Shown here piece by piece: positions 1-5,118 of a stretch of 10,360 bases of DNA. The translations under genes were made by a program, and so were the position numbers. The notes under the pieces are model-generated. The model was not told the DNA's origin and ran no database searches. It worked only from the letters and a program-made list of their open reading frames with translations. Within the stretch, counting starts at the first letter, position 1. Each line of letters starts with the position of its first letter. The DNA comes from an uncultured Lachnospiraceae bacterium (lineage in GTDB: Bacteria; Bacillota; Clostridia; Lachnospirales; Lachnospiraceae), in assembly GCA_947178115.1 (NCBI GenBank), contig CAMWXF010000036.1, positions 1 to 10,360 on the forward strand, written 5' to 3'.

Positions 1-290
1 TAACCGGAGAGCGTAAAATTCAGTTCAAAATAAGGGTAAGTGAACAGAAAATTTACACAGACCACGGCAATCACGGAGGAAACCAGTCCCGGCAGATATC
101 CGTCCGTATAGCGCACGATAACAATCAGCGCAAGAATATAGATCGGCGCAATATTGCCGGAGTTTTCTGGTACATGATAGAAAAAAAGGAATGCAAAAGC
201 AGTTGCGACCGCCAGACCGGACAAAGGAATAATGATATTTTTAACAAGAGATTTTGTCTTTGTTTTGTTCATAATAGATACAGGGGGCAT
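1..290 (-). CDS. KdpD-type (DUF4118) membrane sensor histidine kinase, N-terminal part
   Basis: Partial gene, cut by the left window edge; only about 96 N-terminal residues are visible. After a short basic N-terminus come three hydrophobic segments (about residues 17-37, 46-58 and 66-84) and the signature NFLFTYPYFELNFTLSG. This is typical of DUF4118, the four-helix membrane domain found in KdpD and related histidine kinases, so a dimerisation/ATPase kinase core should follow outside the window. The start at 290 is chosen because AAAGGA lies about 10 nt upstream. An in-frame ATG at 272 has no comparable ribosome binding site. A consensus TATAAT lies just upstream, and beyond it are six 11-bp-spaced repeats that look like response-regulator sites, so the gene may be autoregulated with its cognate regulator. 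The DUF4118 call is firm; the kinase part is inferred. Confidence 0.8.
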   Translation of the reverse strand, partial: MPPVSIMNKTKTKSLVKNIIIPLSGLAVATAFAFLFFYHVPENSGNIAPIYILALIVIVRYTDGYLPGLVSSVIAVVCVNFLFTYPYFELNFTLSG

Positions 291-313
291 GATTATGTGA
301 TCCTTTCCCGTTT

Positions 314-342
314 ATTATACCTTTTTTGTGGTAAAAGCAAAA
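314..342 (-). promoter_or_regulatory. Promoter of the DUF4118 kinase gene
   Basis: On the minus strand a perfect -10 TATAAT occupies 319-314. A weak -35 (TTTTGC, 342-337) lies 17 bp upstream. The predicted transcript start near 307 leaves a very short leader carrying the AAAGGA ribosome binding site. The poor -35 fits a promoter that depends on an activator bound at the repeat array just upstream. Confidence 0.6.
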
Positions 343-351
343 CAGAAAACA

Positions 352-413
352 GCGTTAAAAAGGCGTTAAGAAAGAGATAAGAAAATATCAAGAAAACGCT
401 AAATGTATGCTAA
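352..413 (-). promoter_or_regulatory. Array 1: six 11-bp-phased repeats, probable response-regulator sites
   Basis: Reading the minus strand, heptamers begin every 11 bp: TTAGCAT (413-407), TTAGCGT (402-396), TTGATAT (391-385), TTATCTC (380-374), TTAACGC (369-363) and TTAACGC (358-352). Four fit TTARCRY and the two middle ones are degenerate. Direct repeats at one helical turn on one face of DNA are the classic layout for OmpR/PhoB-family regulators (PhoB uses 11-bp units). The last unit is 32 bp from the TATAAT of the kinase promoter. The same motif and period recur at 758-819. The regulator itself is not in the window. Confidence 0.65.
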
Positions 414-431
414 AAATTCGCAGATCCACTG

Positions 432-461
432 TTGTGGATATGGTGAATATGCTAGTATTCT
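432..461 (+). promoter_or_regulatory. Possible plus-strand promoter ahead of the orphan terminator
   Basis: TTGTGG (432-437) and TATTCT (456-461) are separated by 18 bp, a moderate sigma-A-type match. Transcription would start near 468 and end at the hairpin at 484-531. It is proposed mainly because a plus-strand terminator there otherwise has nothing to terminate. Confidence 0.25.
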
Positions 462-483
462 GAATAAAGAATGACATATGCTT

Positions 484-531
484 GGGCAGGCTGTCCGGAG
501 AAGAACTTCGGAATGGCCTGCCCTTTTTCTT
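484..531 (+). terminator. Intrinsic terminator on the plus strand, no gene upstream
   Basis: GGGCAGGC (484-491) pairs with GCCTGCCC (516-523), an inner TCCG/CGGA stem adds to it, and TTTTTCTT follows directly. The T-tract exists only in the plus direction; on the minus strand the hairpin is followed by AAGCATATG. Both flanking genes are on the minus strand, so the natural substrate would be a short RNA starting around 468. It could mark a small RNA of about 60 nt or simply block antisense transcription into the 47-residue gene. Confidence 0.7.
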
Positions 532-673
532 ACTGATACATAGCATAGCCGAATTTGATCTTACGATAGAGCTTCCATAGGATCACAGCAGGCATACTGA
601 TCAGCAGATATAGTGCACTGAGTATGCCGGTAAGGCCGCCTACCGCACAGATAATTATCATTCCGATATTCAT
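530..673 (-). CDS. 47-residue single-span membrane protein, unknown function
   Basis: A short gene encoding a hydrophobic stretch (about residues 3-33) with GG and small residues, ending in a basic, aromatic tail (WKLYRKIKFGYAMYQ). This predicts one or two membrane passes with the tail in the cytoplasm. GAGGGG lies 9 nt before the ATG, and a perfect TATAAT (718-713 on the minus strand) lies 40 nt further upstream, so the gene looks genuinely expressed. It lies on the same strand as and upstream of the DUF4118 kinase gene, which has its own promoter. I do not recognise the family. A small regulatory partner of a membrane kinase, or a holin-like peptide, are possibilities with no direct support. 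Confidence 0.6.
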   Translation of the reverse strand: MNIGMIIICAVGGLTGILSALYLLISMPAVILWKLYRKIKFGYAMYQ

Positions 674-712
674 GAGATGTCGCCCCTCTTTCTTGTGTAT
701 TATTCACACGCC

Positions 713-741
713 ATTATAAGGACTACAGGACAGGCATGGAA
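713..741 (-). promoter_or_regulatory. Promoter of the 47-residue membrane protein gene
   Basis: The minus strand carries a perfect TATAAT at 718-713, with a weak -35 (TTCCAT, 741-736) 17 bp upstream. The predicted start is near 706, giving a leader of about 30 nt with GAGGGG in place. Confidence 0.5.
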
Positions 742-757
742 TAGGAAATGGGGTTTT

Positions 758-819
758 TTAACGCAAGCTGAGCAAGATCGTAACGCGGTATTAGCACGGA
801 TTTAGCATAATTTTAACGA
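758..819 (+). promoter_or_regulatory. Array 2: six 11-bp-phased repeats upstream of the operon
   Basis: On the plus strand heptamers start at exactly 11-bp steps: TTAACGC (758), TGAGCAA (769), GTAACGC (780), TTAGCAC (791), TTAGCAT (802) and TTAACGA (813). Consensus TTARCRY, the same as array 1 and with the same number of units. Thirty bp after the last unit lies GATAAT (850-855), compared with 32 bp to TATAAT for array 1. Unit orientation relative to the promoter is also the same. This strongly suggests that one OmpR/PhoB-type regulator controls both promoters. The array could also act on the leftward gene, but there its orientation would be reversed. Confidence 0.7.
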
Positions 820-827
820 CAGAGTAT

Positions 828-855
828 TTTTGTATTGCTATGCAACGCAGATAAT
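828..855 (+). promoter_or_regulatory. Probable main promoter of the endolysin/DUF2589 operon
   Basis: GATAAT at 850-855 is preceded at 16 bp by TTTTGT (828-833), a poor -35 resembling the TTTTGC of the kinase promoter. It is placed mainly by its distance from the repeat array, which matches the kinase promoter. Transcription would start near 862. No better sigma-A match was seen between here and the first gene. Confidence 0.4.
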
Positions 856-878
856 ACGGTGACATGGCGAAAGTAAAT

Positions 879-903
879 GGTTAACAAAATACGATATTTT
901 GTT
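879..903. repeat. 25-bp dyad element, copy 1 (putative operator)
   Basis: GGTTAACA begins the element. Its core is a perfect palindrome: AACAAAATA (883-891), spacer CGA, TATTTTGTT (895-903). It is repeated with few changes at 1060-1084. It lies just downstream of the predicted operon start (near 862) and covers the -10 of a possible leftward promoter. Both positions suit a repressor or roadblock site. In RNA it would also form a 9-bp hairpin. Confidence 0.6.
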
Positions 904-914
904 GCCTGTGTCAA
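886..914 (-). promoter_or_regulatory. Possible leftward promoter overlapping the dyad element
   Basis: The minus strand shows a perfect TTGACA (914-909) and TATTTT (891-886) with an ideal 17-bp spacer. The dyad element at 883-903 covers the spacer and -10, as an operator would. A transcript from it would run through array 2 towards the 47-residue gene with a leader of about 200 nt. Confidence 0.4.
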
Positions 915-1059
915 CCCCTCTTTTCAAAAAAAACTTTCTGTAAAATTCCCCTAAATATGACAAATGTAATACATAAAGCAAAAAGTAAAAATATTGAATG
1001 TTTCGCACTACGTTAATTGCCGCAAATCCAGTAAACACGGGCAATACAGTGTCCGGGAC

Positions 1060-1084
1060 GGTTAACACAATATCGTATTATGTT
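1060..1084. repeat. 25-bp dyad element, copy 2 (putative operator)
   Basis: GGTTAACA followed by an almost perfect dyad: AACACAATA (1064-1072), spacer TCG, TATTATGTT (1076-1084), with one mismatch between the arms. It shares the 9-3-9 geometry and flank of the element at 879-903, 181 bp away. It lies in the operon leader about 90 nt before the endolysin start. A looping repressor binding both copies, or paired RNA hairpins, are alternatives. Confidence 0.55.
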
Positions 1085-1103
1085 CCCACAGAGGAAAACA
1101 AAC

Positions 1104-1134
1104 GTAACGCTGAAGGCGTAAGCCGGGCTGTTAC
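1104..1134 (+). other. Leader hairpin with GNRA loop before the endolysin gene
   Basis: GTAAC (1104-1108) pairs with GTTAC (1130-1134). Inside, GGC (1115-1117) and GCC (1122-1124) close a GTAA tetraloop of the GNRA type, with an internal loop between the stems. It ends 26 nt before the AGGAGGG ribosome binding site. It may be a translational or stability element. It does not fit a riboswitch class that I know. Confidence 0.3.
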
Positions 1135-1173
1135 AAATCAAAATTCATGTTTTCCGAAGAAGGAGGGAAATGT

Positions 1174-2334
1174 ATGGAAATCGTACAAAGCTTTATGAAA
1201 AACAATCCCTGTTATAAGGCAGGGAAAAAGATTGCGGTAAAAGGATTGATGCTGCATAGCGTAGGCTGTCCTCAGCCTTCGGCGGAAACCTTTATCCGTA
1301 ATTGGGACAAACCGGAGCAGGAGAGGGCCTGTGTGCATGCCTTTATAGACGGCAATACGGGTAAGGTGTATCAGACTCTTCCGTGGGACCATCGGGCATG
1401 GCATGCCGGCGGCAGTGCAAACAACACGCACATTGGCGTGGAGATGTGTGAGCCGTCCTGTATCAAGTACACGGGCGGAGCCACTTTTAACTGCACGGAT
1501 CAGACTGCTGCAATGGAAGTGATTAAGCGTACTTATGGCGCGGCAGTAGAGCTGTTTGCATTCCTTTGCCGGGAGTATCATCTGGACCCTCTGGCGGATG
1601 GTGTAGTTATCAGCCATAAAGAAGGACATGACAGAGGCATTGCATCGGGACACGGAGATCCGAATCATCTCTGGAACGGTGTGCAGAGTGGTTATACGAT
1701 GGATGGATTCCGCAAAGATGTCAAAGCTGCCATGGGATCGGAACAGACGGCGCAGCAGACGGCACAGGCCATAGCCGGACAGGCAAAGGAAGCCGCAGAG
1801 AAGGCACAAGTCATAGCCGGACAGGCAAAGGAGGCTGTCGAGAAAGCACAGGCGGAGACGGTACAGAATCAGGGCAGCAAGACGATGGAAGCTGTCGGAG
1901 GCGAAATGCACATTTCCGACAGAGGCGTAGAGCTGGTGGCTAAGTATGAGGGATGCCGTCTGGAAGCTTACAAATGTCCTGCGGGAGTATGGACAATCGG
2001 TTACGGACATACTGCTGGCGTGAAAGAGGGAGACACACTCACATCCGAGGAGGCGGCTAAATCGCTTCTGAAAGAGGATCTCGCCAAATACGCGGGTTAT
2101 GTGAATGCCTGTGTGAAGAAGGGCGTGATCGGTTTCACACTGAACCAGAATCAGTTCGATGCCCTGACAAGCTTCTGTTATAACTGCGGCCACGGTAGTT
2201 TGGAGAAGCTGGTTAACGGCAGGGATGCGGCCACGGTAGCGGATAAATTACTTCTGTATAACAAGGGCGGAGGTAAGGTGCTTCCGGGACTTGCACGAAG
2301 AAGAGAAGAAGAGCGGGAACTGTTTCTCGCGTAA
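1174..2334 (+). CDS. Two-domain endolysin: N-acetylmuramoyl-L-alanine amidase (Amidase_2) plus GH24 lysozyme
   Basis: 386 residues. The start at 1174 is set by AGGAGGG 6 nt upstream; an in-frame ATG at 1147 lacks one. Residues about 20-185 are an Amidase_2 (phage amidase/PGRP-like) domain cleaving the MurNAc-L-Ala bond. Likely Zn ligands are H28 (MLHSVG) and H148 (ISHKEG), with H160 in GIASGHGDP. An Ala/Lys/Gln/Glu-rich linker follows with two 14-residue repeats (xIAGQAKEAxEKAQ). Residues about 243-386 are a GH24 T4-lysozyme-type muramidase, with the catalytic Glu at E259 (KYEG) and T280 in WTIGYGHT. There is no signal peptide or membrane anchor, so it resembles a phage endolysin needing a holin or lysis to reach the wall. 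No phage structural genes are nearby. It is the first gene of the operon, 44 nt before the DUF2589 gene. Confidence 0.9.
   Translation: MEIVQSFMKNNPCYKAGKKIAVKGLMLHSVGCPQPSAETFIRNWDKPEQERACVHAFIDGNTGKVYQTLPWDHRAWHAGGSANNTHIGVEMCEPSCIKYTGGATFNCTDQTAAMEVIKRTYGAAVELFAFLCREYHLDPLADGVVISHKEGHDRGIASGHGDPNHLWNGVQSGYTMDGFRKDVKAAMGSEQTAQQTAQAIAGQAKEAAEKAQVIAGQAKEAVEKAQAETVQNQGSKTMEAVGGEMHISDRGVELVAKYEGCRLEAYKCPAGVWTIGYGHTAGVKEGDTLTSEEAAKSLLKEDLAKYAGYVNACVKKGVIGFTLNQNQFDALTSFCYNCGHGSLEKLVNGRDAATVADKLLLYNKGGGKVLPGLARRREEERELFLA
1768..1851 (+). repeat. 42-bp tandem repeat in the endolysin linker
   Basis: Two in-frame 42-bp copies (1768-1809 and 1810-1851) encode AIAGQAKEAAEKAQ and VIAGQAKEAVEKAQ. They differ mostly at synonymous or conservative sites. 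They form a predicted helical, alanine-rich spacer between the two catalytic domains, and copy number could vary between strains. Confidence 0.8.
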
Positions 2335-2339
2335 CGCGA
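2327..2339 (+). other. Small hairpin across the endolysin stop codon
   Basis: TCGCG (2327-2331) and CGCGA (2335-2339) flank the TAA stop as the 3-nt loop; AAAAT follows. There is no T-tract, so it is not a terminator. It could affect coupling to the next gene 40 nt away. Confidence 0.3.
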
Positions 2340-2378
2340 AAATCCCGGTTCAGACATCGAAGAAAGGAGATTTAGCCA

Positions 2379-3194
2379 TTGGCTGACGAAAGATACGATT
2401 ACAGCGAATTTATTCCTCTGGACGATCTCGTCTATGCACCGCTGCATGCGCTGGCGCGTTCCAATGAGCAGCTTCGCGCACGTGTAGTTGACACTATCAA
2501 AAATATGGGGACGCTGCGCCAGAACGGAAAAGAAGAGACCGTACAGTTAAGTAACATGAATATTGCCTATGAACAGATCAGGCCGGAGGGTGACGAGGGC
2601 TATAACGTGGATAACCTCCAGATGCAGATTCCTCTCATTTCCATCATTCCGATTACAAATCTGAATGTGGACAAGGCGGAGATCGATTTTAATACGGAGG
2701 TCAGGGCGGAGAAGGGTGAGCAGGGACAATACACCATCAACGCACGAATCTGTTCTCCGGAACAAAGAGAAAGTGATTTCCTGCCCCGGGTTTCCTATCG
2801 GATGCGGGTCAGTTCACTGCCTGCCACCGAGGGGGTCATGCGCCTGACGGATCAGTTCAGTGCGAACCAGATCGCTAAGAAGACAGATACTACACCGGTA
2901 GCGGTGGACGGTAATCTGGGCAGCGATGAGCAGAAGGATATCTGGCAGGAAACGACGAAACTGAAGGCGAAGATCAAGAGACTGAAGCGGCTTTACCAGA
3001 AGATAGGGGATATGATTGCAGAGCAGGAGCGGATGGAAGAGATCGGCAAAAGCGTCTATGCAGATACGGCGAGGGAGTTCGATAAGGATAAATATCTGAT
3101 GGCACAGTCCAATATTGCCAATCGCATCATGGAGTATCAGGAAAAGATTATGAATCGGGAGATCGAGTATGGATTGGAGAAAGATTATGAGTAA
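2379..3194 (+). CDS. DUF2589-family protein with C-terminal coiled coil
   Basis: 271 residues, starting with TTG at 2379 because AAGGAGA sits 8 nt upstream. The first 165 residues fit DUF2589 (function unknown): an N-terminal APLHALARSNEQ helix, then a beta-rich part with IPLISIIPITNLNVDKAEIDF. The neighbour at 3517 shares this pattern as APLxAxxxxN and xPxxxIxPIxNLxVDxxxIxF, so the two are paralogues. From about residue 180 the protein is highly charged and heptad-like (KLKAKIKRLKRLYQKIGDMIAEQERMEE and beyond), predicting a coiled coil. No signal peptide or membrane segment is present. The stop overlaps the next start by 8 bp, which suggests coupled translation. The family assignment is good; the role is unknown, with a structural or scaffold role plausible. 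Confidence 0.8.
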   Translation: MADERYDYSEFIPLDDLVYAPLHALARSNEQLRARVVDTIKNMGTLRQNGKEETVQLSNMNIAYEQIRPEGDEGYNVDNLQMQIPLISIIPITNLNVDKAEIDFNTEVRAEKGEQGQYTINARICSPEQRESDFLPRVSYRMRVSSLPATEGVMRLTDQFSANQIAKKTDTTPVAVDGNLGSDEQKDIWQETTKLKAKIKRLKRLYQKIGDMIAEQERMEEIGKSVYADTAREFDKDKYLMAQSNIANRIMEYQEKIMNREIEYGLEKDYE

Positions 3195-3513
3195 ACAGAA
3201 GGTGAGCAAGGAGCAGAATGCCGGGGAGCAGAAGGCGGAAGCGCACAAGACTGCGGGGCAGGACAGAAGGAAGGAGCTGGAACGCCTGATTCTGGAATAT
3301 ACGGAGGAGCTGGCGGAGGATATCAATCTGCGTCTGCTTGCACAGCAGGAGATCGAACCGGCCGGATTTAGACACGGCCGCTATCACACTGGCGAGGTGC
3401 TCTATGTGGAGAGCATCATCATTACGGATATACGATATCCGGCAAAGAAGAAGAGGGGCAGCTCATTTAAGGAGTTGGGAAATAATGTCAAAAAAATTTT
3501 AAAGCGGAGGTAG
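3187..3513 (+). CDS. Small charged protein between the two DUF2589 genes, unknown function
   Basis: 108 residues. The start at 3187 (MSKQKVSK) has GGAGA 6 nt upstream and overlaps the preceding stop. An in-frame ATG at 3169 is also possible. The N-terminal third is Lys/Glu/Gln-rich and probably disordered. A helix follows (RRKELERLILEYTEELAEDI), then a short beta-like part (GEVLYVESIIITDIRYP), and a strongly basic end (NNVKKILKRR). No signal peptide or membrane segment is seen. Its place between two DUF2589 paralogues, with overlap on one side and 3 bp on the other, suggests it works with both, perhaps as an adaptor or chaperone. I do not recognise a family. Confidence 0.7.
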   Translation: MSKQKVSKEQNAGEQKAEAHKTAGQDRRKELERLILEYTEELAEDINLRLLAQQEIEPAGFRHGRYHTGEVLYVESIIITDIRYPAKKKRGSSFKELGNNVKKILKRR

Positions 3514-3516
3514 TGT

Positions 3517-4767
3517 ATGAAGATAGCAGAACAATTTGCAGGACTACAGATGGATCAGTTGATCGGCGCACCGCTGCGGGCGGCGGCGGATGCCAACGCC
3601 CATATGGCAAATTCTACGGCGGACTTTATCAATAAGATCGGATTCGACAATAAGGGCAACGTGCGCAATGTCATGTTCGGATACCAGAAACGCACCGCCA
3701 ATGAGGACGGCACCAGTAATTTGGACGAGTTGAAAGTGGCGGTACCGATTCTTGCCATTGTGCCGATTCCGAATCTGCAGGTGGACGAGGTCAATATTCT
3801 TTTTGATATGGAAGTAAAACAGAGCCAGCGTGAGGAGGAGACCATGGATATGAGCGCCAGCATGGATGCTTCCCTGAAAATATGGCCGGTTAAGGTAAAT
3901 GTGACCGGCAGTGTCAGCTCCCATCAGTCGAACACCAGAACATCGGATAATTCCGCGAAATATCATGTGGATGTCCGCGCGACCAATCACGGGATACCGG
4001 AAGGTCTGGCAAGGGTGCTGGATATGATGGCGGCCAACGTGGCACCGACACTGGTGAGCAGTACTTTGAAGGACGGCAACGGGCAGAATTTGTCCGAGCA
4101 GGCAAGAATTAAGGCGGAACGTCTGAAACTGCTGCGTCAGGAAATCCGTCAGATCGAGGAACGCCTGACGGCGGCGAAAGACGGCTTTACAGCGAATCTG
4201 ACACAGCTTAAGAAAGTGGCGGCTGTTCAGTTAAATACCTATAAAGAAGCGATGACCAGGAAGATAAACAGCTTCGGCGCGGTCAATTATGATAAGGAGA
4301 TCAGCGCAGCCGCGGACAAGGGCGAGACGCAGAAGGTGACAGAATTAGAGGAAAAGAAAGCGGCGGAAGAAAAACAGGTAACGGAGTACAGCGATGCCAT
4401 GGCGGAGGTTAATCAGGCATGGAGTAACTTCCAGTCGCAGGCGGGTGAGCTGGTGAAGTTGATTGCCGACAGTGAGAATATAACCGACGGCGTATCGGAG
4501 ATCTTCGCATTGAAAGCTTTAAGCGGCGAACTGAAAGTGGCACCGTATGCATCCGGCGAGTCGCAGTACAGTGCCATGACGGCAGCCCAGAAGATTGCGG
4601 TGGACGGTCAGAGGAACGTCAGCAGACTGGAGAACGAGCTGATCAATAAGAAGGCGGAATACAGCGATGCGATTGCGGGTAAGGCGCCGGCAATCACTGC
4701 TAAGAGCGGCGGTTCCGGCGGATCAGGTTCCGGCGGTGGTACGGCGAAAGGTGCAGCTAAAGGTTAA
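3517..4767 (+). CDS. DUF2589-family protein, long form with coiled coil and Gly-rich tail
   Basis: 416 residues, with GGAGG 7 nt before the ATG. Residues 1-175 form the DUF2589 domain: LIGAPLRAAADANAHMA, then VPILAIVPIPNLQVDEVNILFDMEV. This is closer to the textbook family pattern than the paralogue at 2379. A long helical region follows (about 200-320, rich in Lys, Glu, Ala and Gln), then a second helical stretch around 360-390 (NVSRLENELINKKAEYSDAI). It ends with a flexible Gly/Ser tail (GGSGGSGSGGG) and a Lys-rich end. No export signal is seen. A strong hairpin directly after the stop may raise expression of this part of the operon over the regulatory part. The function of DUF2589 is not known to me; a multimeric structural protein is one guess. 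Confidence 0.85.
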   Translation: MKIAEQFAGLQMDQLIGAPLRAAADANAHMANSTADFINKIGFDNKGNVRNVMFGYQKRTANEDGTSNLDELKVAVPILAIVPIPNLQVDEVNILFDMEVKQSQREEETMDMSASMDASLKIWPVKVNVTGSVSSHQSNTRTSDNSAKYHVDVRATNHGIPEGLARVLDMMAANVAPTLVSSTLKDGNGQNLSEQARIKAERLKLLRQEIRQIEERLTAAKDGFTANLTQLKKVAAVQLNTYKEAMTRKINSFGAVNYDKEISAAADKGETQKVTELEEKKAAEEKQVTEYSDAMAEVNQAWSNFQSQAGELVKLIADSENITDGVSEIFALKALSGELKVAPYASGESQYSAMTAAQKIAVDGQRNVSRLENELINKKAEYSDAIAGKAPAITAKSGGSGGSGSGGGTAKGAAKG

Positions 4768-4782
4768 TTGACAGACTCATAG

Positions 4783-4805
4783 GGGCGGCTCCTGGTGAGC
4801 CGCCC
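4783..4805 (+). terminator. Strong GC hairpin inside the operon (attenuator or partial terminator)
   Basis: GGGCGGCTC (4783-4791) and GAGCCGCCC (4797-4805) form a perfect 9-bp stem with a 5-nt loop, followed by only TTT. The short U-tract suggests partial termination or an mRNA 3'-end stabiliser after the DUF2589 genes, with read-through into the regulatory genes. Confidence 0.6.
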
Positions 4806-4827
4806 TTTCCATGGAAGGAAGATATCA

Positions 4828-5118
4828 ATGGATAAGAGAGAGAAAGCTGCGATGACGGATGTCCACTATGTCAAGCTGGTGCCCATCGGCAGCGTGAACC
4901 CGAACAATCCCTTGTCAGAAGAAAGCAAGGAGGCACAGGCAGCGCTTCTCAATCGCTGTCTCAATGATTATCCGAAAGGAATCATCATCGGCAAAGATAT
5001 TGCCGTGGGGCGTTATCAGGTCGGCGAGCATGAACTGACAATGGAAAAGATCACATACCATGTGGGATTTGCGAGAAAGCCCGTGTGGTTGGAAGACGAA
5101 AAGGAGAAGATGATATGA
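4828..5118 (+). CDS. 96-residue protein of unknown function, coupled to the STAS gene
   Basis: The start at 4828 is supported by AAGGA 8 nt upstream. An upstream in-frame GTG at 4795 lies inside the hairpin and is rejected. The protein is soluble and mixed alpha/beta. Notable segments are VKLVPIGSVNPNNPLSEE, a helix around AQAALLNRCLNDYPKG, and ITYHVGFARKPVWLE. No signal peptide or membrane segment is seen. Its TGA overlaps the STAS start codon as ATGA, a sign of translational coupling, so the product may act directly with the STAS protein or be its target. No family recognised. Confidence 0.7.
   Translation: MDKREKAAMTDVHYVKLVPIGSVNPNNPLSEESKEAQAALLNRCLNDYPKGIIIGKDIAVGRYQVGEHELTMEKITYHVGFARKPVWLEDEKEKMI

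Larger units (their letters stand above)
674..1173. other. 500-bp regulatory intergenic region
   Basis: No credible gene; the open frames crossing it lack ribosome binding sites. From left to right it holds the promoter of the leftward 47-residue gene, a six-unit 11-bp-phased repeat array, a plus-strand -10, two related 25-bp dyad elements, a perfect TTGACA facing left, and a hairpin near the endolysin start. It is the control region for divergent transcription: the small membrane gene leftward and the large operon rightward. The predicted leader of the operon is about 310 nt. Confidence 0.7.

Noticed and set aside
174..380. 68-codon plus-strand frame.
   Set aside because: It lies opposite the DUF4118 kinase start and its promoter, and has no ribosome binding site.
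471..536. 21-codon peptide frame across the orphan terminator.
   Set aside because: Only a weak AAAGA directly against the ATG, and the frame is explained by the terminator hairpin.
838..1068. 76-codon minus-strand frame with hydrophobic residues.
   Set aside because: GTG start without a ribosome binding site, and it covers both the dyad element and a promoter-like sequence; it looks like a chance frame.
1030..1140. Resemblance of the leader to a c-di-GMP-I (GEMM) riboswitch: GGGCAA, GGGACG and GCCGGGCTG appear in order.
   Set aside because: The hairpin between the first two blocks is too short to form the GAAA-capped stem, the GCAAAGCC receptor is absent, and the intervening dyad does not fit the fold.
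998..1198. 66-codon plus-strand frame in the leader.
   Set aside because: No ribosome binding site, low-complexity Thr/Asn content, and it runs into the well-supported endolysin start in another frame.
1138..2193. 351-codon frame antisense to the endolysin.
   Set aside because: Cys/Arg/Leu/Ser-rich translation typical of a shadow frame, no ribosome binding site, and complete overlap with a gene having clear catalytic motifs.
1174..2334. Prophage lysis cassette.
   Set aside because: The endolysin domains fit, but no holin, tail, capsid, integrase or attachment site is visible, and the following genes are regulatory or DUF2589.
4795..4827. GTG start extending the 96-residue protein upstream.
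   Set aside because: It lies inside the GC hairpin and lacks a ribosome binding site, whereas the ATG at 4828 has AAGGA at 8 nt.
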